A stretch of 64,000 bases of DNA from an uncultured Ruthenibacterium sp. (lineage in GTDB: Bacteria > Bacillota > Clostridia > Oscillospirales > Ruminococcaceae), in assembly GCA_944386565.1 (NCBI GenBank), contig CALXBO010000007.1, forward strand, positions 1-64,000, given 5' to 3'. How positions within the stretch are numbered: position 1 is the first letter of the stretch; every line of letters begins with the position of its first letter. Shown here in pieces: positions 16,949-25,949 of the stretch. The position numbers were made by a program, and so were the translations under genes. A model generated the notes under the pieces. It was given only the letters and a program-made list of their open reading frames with translations. It made no database searches and was not told the origin of the DNA.

Positions 16949-16977
16949 TTGTCAAGTGGGAACGGCGGTGCTACAAT
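16949..16977 (+). promoter_or_regulatory. Promoter of azlCD
   Basis: TTGTCA (16949-16954), 17 bp, TACAAT (16972-16977). Confidence 0.7.
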
Positions 16978-17009
16978 AACATCAAATGCGCAAACGAGGG
17001 GGAAGGGGC

Positions 17010-17708
17010 ATGCAGGCAAAGGCCGTGCGCGCGGCGGTGCGCGCGACGCTCCCGGTGCTGGCGGGGTATCTGTTTCTCGGGCTTGCTTACGGCGTCCTGA
17101 TGTCGGAAGCCGGGTTCCCGTTCTGGTATCCGCTGCTCATCAGCAGCGTCGTGTACGCGGGAAGTATGCAGTACGCTGCGGTGTCGGTGCTTGCCGCTCC
17201 GTTTGACCCGCTGGGGACCTTTCTCCTGACCGTGATGATCAACGCGCGCCATCTGTTCTACGGCGTGTCCATGCTGCGAGAGTACCGCGGCGCGGGAAAA
17301 ATCGCCCCGTATCTCATCTTCTCGCTCACGGACGAGACGTTTTCCGTCAACGTCGCGGCAGACATCCCGGACGGCGTGGAACCGCGCGTGTTCTATTTCT
17401 GGACCTCTCTGCTCGACCAGTTCTACTGGGTCGCGGCCTCGGCGGCGGGCGGGCTGCTCGGCAGCGTGCTGACGGTCGACACCACCGGCATCGACTTTGT
17501 GATGACGGCGCTGTTCGTCTCCATCGCCGCGGGCCAGTGGCTCGCCGGTTCGGAACACCGGCCCGCGCTCGTGGGATTCACCGCATCGGCCGTGTGCCTT
17601 GCGCTGTTCGGGCCGGACAATTTCATCATCCCCGCGATGATCGTCATTGTGCTGGCGCTGCTCGCGCTGCGCGGGCCCATCGAGGCAAAGGAGGTGCGCG
17701 GCGCATGA
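17010..17708 (+). CDS. azlC: AzlC family branched-chain amino acid exporter, large subunit
   Basis: Membrane protein of 232 residues, with about six to seven hydrophobic segments, that pairs with AzlD to export branched-chain amino acids or analogues. The LPVLAGYLFLGLAYGVLMSEAGF start and the INARHLFYGVSML motif (about residues 80-92) are diagnostic of AzlC. Start 17010 has GAGGGGG seven bases upstream; an ATG at 16986 lies too close to the predicted transcription start. Overlaps azlD by 4 bp (ATGA). Confidence 0.92.
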   Translation: MQAKAVRAAVRATLPVLAGYLFLGLAYGVLMSEAGFPFWYPLLISSVVYAGSMQYAAVSVLAAPFDPLGTFLLTVMINARHLFYGVSMLREYRGAGKIAPYLIFSLTDETFSVNVAADIPDGVEPRVFYFWTSLLDQFYWVAASAAGGLLGSVLTVDTTGIDFVMTALFVSIAAGQWLAGSEHRPALVGFTASAVCLALFGPDNFIIPAMIVIVLALLALRGPIEAKEVRGA

Positions 17709-18025
17709 CGACGGCTCAGACGCTCCTCACCATCGCGGTGATCGCGGCGGGCACGATGCTCACCCGCTTTGCGCCGTTCCTGCTTCTGCGCGGGCGCGAA
17801 CTGCCCGGCTGGGCGGCGTATCTCGCCAAAACCCTCCCGTCCGCCGTGATGGCGCTTCTCGTGGTGTACTGCTTCAAGGGCGTGGACTTCACCTCCGCGC
17901 CGTTCGGTCTGTGCGAACTGACCGCCTGCGCGGCCGTGGCGGGGTTGTATGTCTGGAAACGCAACACGCTTGTCTCCATTGCGGGCGGCACGGCGCTCTA
18001 TCTTGTTCTCATCCGGCTGGTCTGA
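17705..18025 (+). CDS. azlD: AzlD family branched-chain amino acid exporter, small subunit
   Basis: 106-residue membrane protein with about four hydrophobic segments. TMLTRFAPFLLL and LPSAVMALLVVYC fit AzlD, the small partner of AzlC. Translationally coupled to azlC through the ATGA overlap. Substrate range is assumed from the family. Confidence 0.9.
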   Translation: MTTAQTLLTIAVIAAGTMLTRFAPFLLLRGRELPGWAAYLAKTLPSAVMALLVVYCFKGVDFTSAPFGLCELTACAAVAGLYVWKRNTLVSIAGGTALYLVLIRLV

Positions 18026-18112
18026 TTTTGACCGGCCGGAAATTTTTTTGACGAATCGGGTATACTCATCTCGTTACAATGTATAAGAAACCAAACAGAC
18101 GGGACTGAGACG

Positions 18113-20494
18113 ATGAATCCGGACTACACCGATCCGAAGACCGGCCTGACGCAGGCCGAAGCCGAGCGCCGCGCCGCGGCCGGAATGGCAAATACAGCGC
18201 CGAAACCGCTCACCAAGACGGCGGCGCAGATCGTGCGCGACAATGTGTGCACCTATTACAATTTCCTGTTTCTGGCTCTCGGGGCGTGCCTCGCCGCGGT
18301 GGGAGCCTACCGGGAGATGCTGTTTCTTTTGATCGTCGTGTGCAATACCGTCATCGGCATCGTGCAGGAGCTGCGCGTGCGGCACACGCTGGAAAAGATC
18401 TCCATTCTCTCCGCCCGCACGGCGCGCGCCGTCCGCGACGGCGAGGTCGTCACGCTTCCGACGGACAAGCTCGTGCAGGGCGACGTGACGGAGTTTTCCG
18501 CGGGCGACGAGATCTGCGCCGACGGCACCGTCGTGTGCGGACAGGCGGAGGTGAACGAATCGCTCATCACGGGCGAGGCCGACCCCGTACTGAAGCGGGA
18601 GGGCGACACGCTCCTGTCGGGGAGTTTTGTCGTCTCGGGAACGTGCCGCGCGCAGCTGGAGCGCGTGGGCGCGGCATCGTACGCCGCGCAGCTCGCGGGC
18701 GAGGCGCGGCGCACCAAGAAAGTGCGCTCCGAGATGATGTGCTCACTCGACGCGTGGCTGCGCATCCTCGGCGTGGCCATCCTCCCGCTCGGCATCCTGA
18801 TGTTCACGCGGCAGCTCTCGCTCGACGCGAACACAATGACGACGGCGGTGACCTCGACGGTGGCCGCGCTCGTGGGCATGATCCCCGAGGGGCTGTACCT
18901 GCTCGTCTCGGCGGCGCTGGCCGTGAGTGTGATCCAGCTTGCCCGCCGGCGCACGCTGGTGCGCGAACTCTCATGCATCGAGAGCCTCGCGCGCGCGGAT
19001 GTGATCTGCCTGGACAAGACCGGGACGATCACGGCGGGCGAGCTCCGGGTGGAGCAGACTGTGCCATGCGGAAACATGACGGAAGGAGAACTGTGCGGAG
19101 CGCTCGCCTCCTACATCGCGTCGCAGACGGCCGACAATGCGACGGCGCGGGCGCTGCGGGAGCGGTTTGCGGGCGGCGAGCCGCTCTCCGGCGTGCGCGT
19201 GATCCCGTTTTCCTCCGAGCGCAAGTTTTCCGCCCTCATCACCGGAACCGGCGAGACGTGGATGCTCGGCGCGCCGGAGAACGTTCTGCGCGGACAGTTG
19301 GAGCGGTACGCGGATCTCGTCGGGCCGCTGACGGCCGAGGGGCTTCGCGTCGTGGTGCTGGCGCGCGGCAATGATCTTTTCTCCGAAACCGGCGAGTGGC
19401 AAGGCATGCCGGAGCCCGTCGGATTTGTCGCCATCAGCGACACGCTGCGCCCGGCCGCGTCCGAGACGCTGCGGTATTTTGCGCAGCAGGGCGTGGAAGT
19501 CAAGGTGATCTCCGGTGACTCCGCCGCAGCGGTGTCGCGCGTGGCGCTGCGCGCGGGTGTGGAAAACGCCGGGCGCTTTGCCGATTTGTCGGATGTGCCC
19601 GACGACGCCGATTACGGTGCGCTGGCGCGCTCGAACACGGTGTTCGGACGCGTGACTCCGCGCCAGAAGCAGAAGCTCGTGCGGGCCATGCAGGCGGACG
19701 GGCACTTTGTTGCAATGATCGGCGACGGCGTGAACGACGTGCTGGCTCTGAAAGACGCGAACTGCTCCGTCGCGATGGCGGGCGGCGCGGACGCGGCGCA
19801 GCAGGTCTCTCAGCTCGTCCTTCTGGATTCCGATTTCTCCGTGATGCCGCAGATCGTGCGTGAGGGACGGCGCGTCATCAACAACGTCAGCCGCTCGGCG
19901 GCGCTGTTTCTCGTGAAGAACGTGTTCTCCTTCCTGGTGTCGTTCATTCTGCTGTTCGTGGCGCTGCCGTATCCGCTGCAGCCGCTGCAGATCGGCCTTG
20001 TGAGTTTTCTGATGATCGGCGCGCCGAGCTTCCTTCTGACATTTGAGCCGACCTTCGAGCGCGTGCGCGGGCATTTTTTGCTGCGCGCCGTGCTCAACGC
20101 TCTGCCGGGCGGCCTCGCCAATACGAGCGCGATCCTCGGCATCGCCGCCGCCGGTTCGCGGCTCGGCTGGACGGCGGCGGAGACGTCTACCGTCTGCACG
20201 TACCTCGTGTGCACCGTGGGCATTCTCGTGCTCGTGTTCCTGTGCAGTCCGTTCACGAAATTCCGCGCGGCGGTCGTGGGGCTGATGGCGCTTGGCGTTG
20301 TCGGCTGCGCGCTCTTCGTGCCGTGGTTCTTCGGCCTTGCGGCGCTCACCTCCGAACATGTGACGGTTCTGACGGCTGCCGCGGCGGCGGCCTGCTCCGT
20401 GCAGTGTTTCCTCGTCTGGCTGTTCAGCCTTGTCCGGAGGCGTCTGGATGCCGCCGAGCGCACGCCGCGCGCCCGGACCCGCCGCTTCGCCTGA
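18113..20494 (+). CDS. Cation-translocating P-type ATPase (CtpE/MgtA-like)
   Basis: 793-residue ATP-driven ion pump. Actuator-domain TGE motif at 153-155, PEG of M4 at 258-260, phosphorylation site DKTGT with Asp301, and hinge GDGVND near residue 548 are all intact. About 10 membrane segments. The M4 motif MIPEGLYLL and overall shape resemble CtpE-type calcium pumps rather than heavy-metal pumps; no N-terminal metal-binding domain is present. Ion is therefore uncertain, probably Ca2+ or Mg2+. Single-gene unit with terminator. Confidence 0.88.
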   Translation: MNPDYTDPKTGLTQAEAERRAAAGMANTAPKPLTKTAAQIVRDNVCTYYNFLFLALGACLAAVGAYREMLFLLIVVCNTVIGIVQELRVRHTLEKISILSARTARAVRDGEVVTLPTDKLVQGDVTEFSAGDEICADGTVVCGQAEVNESLITGEADPVLKREGDTLLSGSFVVSGTCRAQLERVGAASYAAQLAGEARRTKKVRSEMMCSLDAWLRILGVAILPLGILMFTRQLSLDANTMTTAVTSTVAALVGMIPEGLYLLVSAALAVSVIQLARRRTLVRELSCIESLARADVICLDKTGTITAGELRVEQTVPCGNMTEGELCGALASYIASQTADNATARALRERFAGGEPLSGVRVIPFSSERKFSALITGTGETWMLGAPENVLRGQLERYADLVGPLTAEGLRVVVLARGNDLFSETGEWQGMPEPVGFVAISDTLRPAASETLRYFAQQGVEVKVISGDSAAAVSRVALRAGVENAGRFADLSDVPDDADYGALARSNTVFGRVTPRQKQKLVRAMQADGHFVAMIGDGVNDVLALKDANCSVAMAGGADAAQQVSQLVLLDSDFSVMPQIVREGRRVINNVSRSAALFLVKNVFSFLVSFILLFVALPYPLQPLQIGLVSFLMIGAPSFLLTFEPTFERVRGHFLLRAVLNALPGGLANTSAILGIAAAGSRLGWTAAETSTVCTYLVCTVGILVLVFLCSPFTKFRAAVVGLMALGVVGCALFVPWFFGLAALTSEHVTVLTAAAAAACSVQCFLVWLFSLVRRRLDAAERTPRARTRRFA

Positions 20495-20502
20495 CCGAAA
20501 AC

Positions 20503-20542
20503 AAAAACCGCCTGACGTCTCATCCGGACGTCAGGCGGTTTT
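20503..20542. terminator. Bidirectional terminator
   Basis: AAAACCGCCTGACGTC stem with its complement ending in TTTT; lies between the convergent P-type ATPase and flavin reductase genes. Confidence 0.88.
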
Positions 20543-20547
20543 GTCTT

Positions 20548-21153
20548 TTATTTCGCCGCGGGGCGCTTCGAGCGGTCATACTGCGGCTTTTTCTTCTTTT
20601 TCTTGACGGAGAACCCGAAGTCGCCGATCTTGCGGCCCAGCGCGAAATACTCGCCGTGCGCGTAGGCGCACAGCCCGGCCTTGGCCAGACGCAGGCGGCC
20701 GTTTTCGTCGATGAGGGTTTCGTCCACGTGCACGCTCACGATGTCCGCGAGGAACATGTCGTGCGAGCCGAGGGACACAACATCCGTCACGCGGCAGGCC
20801 AGCGACAGCGGGCATTCCGCGATCGCGGGCGCGGAGAAGCCGGGAACGGTCTCCGGTGTCAGATGCATCGCCGCCAGCTTGTCCTCGTCGCGGCCGCTGC
20901 GCACGCCGCAGTAGTCGATGGCGCGCACGAGCTTTGCCGTGGGCAGGTTGATGACGAACTCACCGCTCTCGCGGATGAGCCCGTGGCTGTACCGTTCGGG
21001 CCGGACAGAGACGTACGTCTTCGGCGGCTGCGAATTGACGATGCCGGTCCACGCGATGCACAGCGCATTCGGGTGCTCCGGTGTGCCGCAGCTCACGAGA
21101 GCGGGCGGCACGGGGGAGAGCAGCGTGGAACCCTTCCAGTCGATCTTGGCCAT
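20548..21153 (-). CDS. Flavin reductase-like FMN-binding protein
   Basis: 201-residue protein of the flavin reductase-like domain family (split-barrel fold). Features are the opening PVPPALVSCGTPE, SVRPERYSHGLIRESGEFVINLP and DYCGVRSGRDEDK, typical of clostridial NAD(P)H-dependent FMN reductases/electron carriers. The C-terminus is a run of six lysines followed by a basic tail. Physiological partner unknown. Last gene of a five-gene minus-strand operon, its ATG overlapping the previous stop (TAATG). Confidence 0.85.
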   Translation of the reverse strand: MAKIDWKGSTLLSPVPPALVSCGTPEHPNALCIAWTGIVNSQPPKTYVSVRPERYSHGLIRESGEFVINLPTAKLVRAIDYCGVRSGRDEDKLAAMHLTPETVPGFSAPAIAECPLSLACRVTDVVSLGSHDMFLADIVSVHVDETLIDENGRLRLAKAGLCAYAHGEYFALGRKIGDFGFSVKKKKKKPQYDRSKRPAAK

Positions 21154-22121
21154 TACTCGCCCTTGTCCTCCTTGTCAAACGTCGTCTCGCTGATGATGAA
21201 GCGCGGACGCGCTTTGGTTTCGTTGTAGATCTTTCCGATGTATTCGCCGATCACGCCGAGGCACAGAAGCTGCACGCCGCCCATGAAGAAGATCGCACAG
21301 GCCATACTCGCCCACCCGGAGACCGTGACGCCGAACAGTTTCGTCAGCAGCACCCAGATGATGCCGATGAAGCTCGCGAGACTGATGAAGAAGCCGAGCC
21401 CCGTGATGAGGCGGATGGGCTTGACCGACAGGCTTGTGATGCCGTCAAACGCGAACGCGAGCATCTTTTTCAGGGGATAGTGGCTCTCGCCGGCCATGCG
21501 CTCGGCGCGCTCGTAATAAACGCTCGATGAGCGGTATCCCACCAGAGGCACGAGCCCGCGCAAAAAGAGGTTCACCTCTTTGAACTGCGCCAGACCCTCC
21601 AGAGCACGGCGGGACAGCAGGCGGTAGTCCGCGTGATTGTACACGGTCTCCGCGCCCAGTGCGTTCATCACCTTGTAGAAGCCCTCGGCGGTGGTGCGCT
21701 TGAACCATGTGTCCGTCTCTCGCTTCGAGCGCACGCCGTACACGACGTCGCACCCGGCGAGGTATTCGTCCACCATCGCGTCCATGGCGTTGATGTCGTC
21801 CTGACCGTCGCAGTCGATGGAGATGGTGATGTCGGCGCGGTCCCTGGCGGTCATCAGGCCGCCCAGAAGCGCGTTCTGATGGCCGCGGTTGCGCGACAGG
21901 CTCACGCCCTCAAAGTGTTCGTCGGACGCGGCGAGCTCCTGAATGATCTCCCATGTGCGGTCCTTCGAGCCGTCGTTCACGAACATCACGCGGCTTTCGG
22001 GCGCAACCTTGCCGGCGGCGATCAGGCTTTTGATCTTCTCCAGAAACAGGCCGGAGGTCACGGGGAGCACTTCTTCTTCGTTGTAGCAGGGGATGACGAT
22101 ATACAGTACAGGTGTTTTCAT
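21153..22121 (-). CDS. GT2 glycosyltransferase (DPM1/GtrB-like)
   Basis: 322-residue membrane glycosyltransferase that transfers sugars to undecaprenyl phosphate. GT-A domain has VIPCYNEEEVL (9-19), FVNDGSKDRTWE, DCDGQDD as the metal-binding region, and RNRGHQNALLGGL. Two C-terminal membrane helices (about 235-260 and 268-295) and the ending GVIGEYIGKIYNETKARPRFI are characteristic. Sugar unknown. Part of the overlapped operon with degV. Confidence 0.9.
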   Translation of the reverse strand: MKTPVLYIVIPCYNEEEVLPVTSGLFLEKIKSLIAAGKVAPESRVMFVNDGSKDRTWEIIQELAASDEHFEGVSLSRNRGHQNALLGGLMTARDRADITISIDCDGQDDINAMDAMVDEYLAGCDVVYGVRSKRETDTWFKRTTAEGFYKVMNALGAETVYNHADYRLLSRRALEGLAQFKEVNLFLRGLVPLVGYRSSSVYYERAERMAGESHYPLKKMLAFAFDGITSLSVKPIRLITGLGFFISLASFIGIIWVLLTKLFGVTVSGWASMACAIFFMGGVQLLCLGVIGEYIGKIYNETKARPRFIISETTFDKEDKGE

Positions 22122-22150
22122 GCAGTTCTCCTTCAGTGCAGGAACCGCGT

Positions 22151-23032
22151 TCAGCGGCGCTTTTCACCATGATACACGATGGCGACGGCATTGGGGCCGG
22201 TGTTCGTGGCGACGGCCGCGCCGATCAGGAATGTGGCAGCCGGCGCGCAGCCGAACTCTGCCTTGCAGAGCTTCGCGAGCATTTTGATGTTCTGCTCATC
22301 CGTTCCGCCCACGAGATACGTCTCGTCGACGTCCGGGCGGCGGCGCTTGAGCGCATGGCGCACAAGGCCGGGAATGACGTTCACGTCGCCGCGCACTTTG
22401 GCAGCGGTGGAAGTGCCCCCGTCGATCATCTCAATGATGGGGCGCAGCCCGAGCAGTTCGCCCGCAAACGCCGCGGCAGCCGAGACACGGCCGCTCTTTT
22501 TGACGTATTTGAGCGTGTACATCGACAAAAGCACTTCGACGGAGGAGAATTTGTCCTCCAGATATTCGACAACGCACTTCATATCCGCGCCGTTTTTCAG
22601 CTTGCGCGCTGCTTCGCACACGTAATAGCCGTACGCCATGGAATAGGTGTGGCTGTCCACGATGTGGATGCACATGCCGCAGTCGGGATGGCTCTCCGAG
22701 AAGCTGCGCGCAGCCATCACCGCGGAGTTGTAGGTGTTGGAACCGGCGGAGTTGATGGAGACGTACAGCACTTCCTCCACACCGTCGGCCAGATATGCCT
22801 CGAATTTTTCCTCGAAGCGCATCATCGTGATCTGAGACGTGACGGGAATGCCCGAACACTTCGTCAGCAGATCGTAATATTCTTCATTCGTGAAATCCTG
22901 ACGTTCCACATAGCTCTTCCCGTCCACCGTAATGATGAACGGAAGGATGTCGATCCCGTACTTCTGCTCCAGATCTTTCGGAATGTCGCAAGTGGAGTCC
23001 GTCAATACGGCAAATTTTCTCAAGTGTTTCAC
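22151..23032 (-). CDS. DegV family fatty-acid-binding protein
   Basis: 293-residue FakB-like protein. DegV proteins hold a fatty acid and present it to the kinase FakA. Visible: FAVLTDSTCDIP (residues 7-18), TSQI at about 72-75, SAGSNTYNSAVMAA and the C-terminal IGAAVATNTGPNAVAIVYHG. Start is GTG at 23032 and overlaps the trmL stop by 4 bp. fakA is not in the window. Confidence 0.92.
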   Translation of the reverse strand: MKHLRKFAVLTDSTCDIPKDLEQKYGIDILPFIITVDGKSYVERQDFTNEEYYDLLTKCSGIPVTSQITMMRFEEKFEAYLADGVEEVLYVSINSAGSNTYNSAVMAARSFSESHPDCGMCIHIVDSHTYSMAYGYYVCEAARKLKNGADMKCVVEYLEDKFSSVEVLLSMYTLKYVKKSGRVSAAAAFAGELLGLRPIIEMIDGGTSTAAKVRGDVNVIPGLVRHALKRRRPDVDETYLVGGTDEQNIKMLAKLCKAEFGCAPAATFLIGAAVATNTGPNAVAIVYHGEKRR

Positions 23033-23526
23033 TCCCAGTCGTAATTTCTCAGATGTCCCTTGTCCAGCAGCCCCTCAAAGTCATGCTGGCGGAGCGCCTC
23101 GTATACACCGACGGCGACCGTGTTCGATAAGTTCAGGCTCCGCGCGGCGTCGCGCATCGGCAGACGCACGCAGGAACCGGGATTGTCGTGCAAAAGTTCT
23201 TCCGGAAGCCCCGCGTCCTCACGCCCGAATACGAGATAAGCGCCGTCCGGATAGGAAACGTCCGTGTAACGGTGCGGTGCTTTGGTCGTAAAGTAAAAAA
23301 ACGGCCCCTTGTTGCGGGCAAAAAAATCCGCGGTGCTCTCATAATATGTTATATCAAGCAAATGCCAATAGTCAAGTCCGGCGCGTTTCAATTTGCGGTC
23401 TTCGATCACAAATCCCATCGGCCCGACAAGGTGCAGGCGCGCTCCGGTGGCGGCGCAGGTGCGGGCAATGTTTCCGGTGTTCTGGGGAATCTGCGGCTCC
23501 ACCAGCACGATATTCAATTCGTTCAT
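23029..23526 (-). CDS. trmL: tRNA (cytidine/uridine-34-2'-O)-methyltransferase
   Basis: SPOUT-class enzyme methylating the wobble ribose in tRNA-Leu species. 165 residues with LVEPQIPQNTGNIARTCAATG (motif 1), VFGREDAGLPEELL (motif 2) and the knot motif RSLNLSNTVAVGVYEALRQ. Start 23526 fits the family N-terminus and overlaps the preceding kinase stop by 4 bp; the frame remains open 33 bp further upstream. Confidence 0.94.
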   Translation of the reverse strand: MNELNIVLVEPQIPQNTGNIARTCAATGARLHLVGPMGFVIEDRKLKRAGLDYWHLLDITYYESTADFFARNKGPFFYFTTKAPHRYTDVSYPDGAYLVFGREDAGLPEELLHDNPGSCVRLPMRDAARSLNLSNTVAVGVYEALRQHDFEGLLDKGHLRNYDWE

Positions 23527-24344
23527 GTTTCTTCCCTCTCTGTCAGCATGGTCAGGCACGTCTCATACCATACGCCGTGGCGGGGTTCGGCCCCGGCTTT
23601 TTCCGCCGCCGCGGCCGCCGCGGTGAGAAACCGCGCTGTGCGGCGCACGGCGCTCAGCGGCTCGTCGCCGCGCGCGAGCGCGGCCGTGAGCGCTGCGGCG
23701 AACACGTCGCCCGTGCCGTGGTACGAGGTCTCCACGCGCTCAAACGGAAGGCAGACCGCGTCCCGTCCGCGCTGCGCGCAGACGTTCCGGCTGCCCCAGC
23801 CCGTGATGACGATGAGCCCGGCGCGGGGGAAGCGCTCCAGAAGCGCTGCCGCGCGCTCGCGTGCCCGCTCCTCGCTCCCGGCCTGCCCGGTGGGCGTGAG
23901 CCCGAGCAAAAGCTCGCTCTCCGTCACGTTCGGCAGGAGAACGTCGGCTTCCTCACACAGCGACGCCATCGCGGGCAGAAGCTGCGGCGGGAGAGACGCG
24001 TACATCTTTCCGCCGTCCGCCATCGCGGGGTCGACCACATGCAGCGCGTCCGGATTCTGTGCGAACGCTTCGCGCACCAGCTCCGCCTGCCCCTCGCCGG
24101 CCAGGTAGCCGCTTAAAACGGCGTCAAAGGAAAGCCCCAGCGAGCGGTAATGCTCCAGCGCGGCACGGGCGAAATCGTCCGTTGCAGCGCGCGCGGGCGC
24201 GCCGAACCCGGCGGTGTGCGTGGAGAACAGCCCTGTCGGCACACAGCACGCCTGCACGCCCGACGCCGAGATCACCGGCAGTGCGGCGGCAAGGCTGCAC
24301 CGGCCCACACACGCCAGATCTTCCAGACACAACACGCGTTTCAT
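23523..24344 (-). CDS. Pyridoxamine/pyridoxal kinase
   Basis: 273-residue ribokinase-superfamily kinase of the PdxY-like clostridial group, making the 5'-phosphate of B6 vitamers. Shows CLEDLACVGRCSL (dinucleotide-like start), VLSGYLAGEGQAELV, VVDPAMADGGKMY, LLPNVTESELLLG and the anion-hole/catalytic segment SYHGTGDVFAAAL with the catalytic Asp. First gene of the operon trmL-degV-GT2-flavin reductase. Confidence 0.88.
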   Translation of the reverse strand: MKRVLCLEDLACVGRCSLAAALPVISASGVQACCVPTGLFSTHTAGFGAPARAATDDFARAALEHYRSLGLSFDAVLSGYLAGEGQAELVREAFAQNPDALHVVDPAMADGGKMYASLPPQLLPAMASLCEEADVLLPNVTESELLLGLTPTGQAGSEERARERAAALLERFPRAGLIVITGWGSRNVCAQRGRDAVCLPFERVETSYHGTGDVFAAALTAALARGDEPLSAVRRTARFLTAAAAAAEKAGAEPRHGVWYETCLTMLTEREET

Positions 24345-24466
24345 CTTGGTACCTCCCGGAAATTCATTCTTTCAGTATACAATAAAACAGGCAAAATTTA
24401 CAGACGTATGATGCGCTTTTTTCGGGAAATACTGTTGTCAATCCATCAAAAAGGAGGAGACGAACC

Positions 24467-24655
24467 GTGAAAGCGAAAAGCGAAAATATGCTGATGGGCG
24501 CGGCGGCGGGCCTTGCCGTGGGCGCGGCGGTCGGAGCGGCCGGCAGCTATATGGCGGGCAAACATCCGCGTGAGATGAAGAAGGCGATGAAAAAGGCGTC
24601 GCATTCCGCCGAAAAGGCGATGCAGAGCCTCGAGCGCATGCTCCAGAGCCGATGA
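24467..24655 (+). CDS. Small glycine-zipper protein (YtxH-like)
   Basis: 62-residue protein with one hydrophobic glycine/alanine-zipper segment (residues 8-30: GAAAGLAVGAAVGAAGSYMAG) and a basic, helical C-terminal half rich in Lys and Met. Resembles YtxH-type small membrane proteins, but the match is by composition only. Start is GTG with AGGAGG upstream. Monocistronic with a terminator. Confidence 0.65.
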   Translation: MKAKSENMLMGAAAGLAVGAAVGAAGSYMAGKHPREMKKAMKKASHSAEKAMQSLERMLQSR

Positions 24656-24690
24656 AAAACAGCCGGTGCCCGAAAAGCACCGGCTGTTTT
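24655..24690. terminator. Bidirectional terminator
   Basis: AAAAACAGCCGGTGC stem with complement and TTTT; convergent between the small zipper gene and serA. Confidence 0.85.
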
Positions 24691-24767
24691 GTAATATTGC
24701 GCTGCGCTATTACGAACTGTATTTGAACTCTGCGGATATGTGCCCGCGCGTCCAAACAGCGGTTCCG

Positions 24768-25931
24768 TCAGATGATGCGCACGCGCACGACGCTCTCCAT
24801 GGCCGACAGCTTCGCGGCGGCGTCCTGCGGAGCGGCGGAGTCGATGTCGAGCATCGTATAGGCGTATTCCTTGCGCGATTTGTTCACGAGGTTCTCAATG
24901 TTCACGCCGGCGCTGCCGAGCAGTTCGGTGATCTGCGCCAGCATGCCCGGCGTGTTCTTGTGCAGCACGCAGATGCGCTGCACGCCCGAGCGCGGCATCG
25001 AGACGGCGGGGAAGTTTACGCTGTTGGTGATGTTGCCGTTCTCGAGGTAGTCGCGCAGTTCGTCGGCGGCCATGGTTGCGCAGTTGTCCTCGCTCTCCGG
25101 CGTGGACGCGCCCAGATGCGGCAGGCAGACGCAGCCCTTCACGCTCAGCAGTTCGGCGCTCGGGAAGTCTGTGACATAGGCGCTCATCTTGCCGCTCTCC
25201 AAAGCGGCGAGAACGGCGGCGTTGTCTGCGAGGTCGCCGCGCGCAAAGTTCAGCACGCGCACGCCGTCCTTCATCAGCGCCAGATTCTCCGCGCCGATCA
25301 TGCCGCGCGTCTGGGGCGTGGAGGGCAGGTGCAGCGTGATGTAATCGCACTGCGGCAGCATTTCCGCCAGCGTCATGCAGTGGCGCACGTTGCGCGAGAG
25401 ATTCCACGCTGCGTCGATGGAGATGTAGGGGTCATAGCCCAGCACCTGCATGTCGAGGTGCGTCGCCATATTGGCCACTTTGACGCCGATCGCGCCGAGG
25501 CCGACAACGCCCAGCGTCTTACCCGCGAGTTCCGGTCCGGCAAACTGGCTCTTGCCTTTTTCCACCAGCTTGCCCACGGCGTCGCCCTCAGCCTTGAGGC
25601 TTTCGGCCCACGCGGCGCCGTCCGTCACGCGGCGGCCGGCAAGAACGAGACCGGCCAGCACGAGCTCTTTCACGGCGTTGGAGTTCGCGCCCGGCGTGTT
25701 GAACACGACGACGCCCGCTTCGCTGCACTTGTCGAGCGGAATGTTGTTGACGCCCGCCCCCGCGCGCGCGATTGCCAGAAGACTCTCCGGCAGTTCCGTC
25801 TCGTGCAGGCTGGCGCTGCGCACCAGAATGCCGTCCGGCGCGGCGCAGTCGTCGGACACGGCATACGCGTCAGCGGGCAGGCGCTCAAGCCCGAACGGCG
25901 AGATCTTATTCATGGTCTTGATCTGAAACAT
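24768..25931 (-). CDS. serA: D-3-phosphoglycerate dehydrogenase
   Basis: First committed enzyme of serine synthesis. NAD-binding domain shows GVVGLGAIGVKVANMA, LHLPSTPQTRGMIG and the HLGAST catalytic region. A C-terminal ACT domain (about residues 318-387, RICVLHKNTPGMLAQITELL) suggests feedback control by an amino acid. 387 residues, the short SerA type. Located 18 bp after serC on the same strand, forming a serine operon. Confidence 0.95.
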   Translation of the reverse strand: MFQIKTMNKISPFGLERLPADAYAVSDDCAAPDGILVRSASLHETELPESLLAIARAGAGVNNIPLDKCSEAGVVVFNTPGANSNAVKELVLAGLVLAGRRVTDGAAWAESLKAEGDAVGKLVEKGKSQFAGPELAGKTLGVVGLGAIGVKVANMATHLDMQVLGYDPYISIDAAWNLSRNVRHCMTLAEMLPQCDYITLHLPSTPQTRGMIGAENLALMKDGVRVLNFARGDLADNAAVLAALESGKMSAYVTDFPSAELLSVKGCVCLPHLGASTPESEDNCATMAADELRDYLENGNITNSVNFPAVSMPRSGVQRICVLHKNTPGMLAQITELLGSAGVNIENLVNKSRKEYAYTMLDIDSAAPQDAAAKLSAMESVVRVRII

Positions 25932-25949
25932 GACGAACCCCTCTCTTTC

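Noticed and set aside
16937..16954. TTGACA followed by TATAAT on the minus strand before queT
   Set aside because: Only 7 bp separate them, too close to be one promoter; only the TATAAT is kept as the queT -10.
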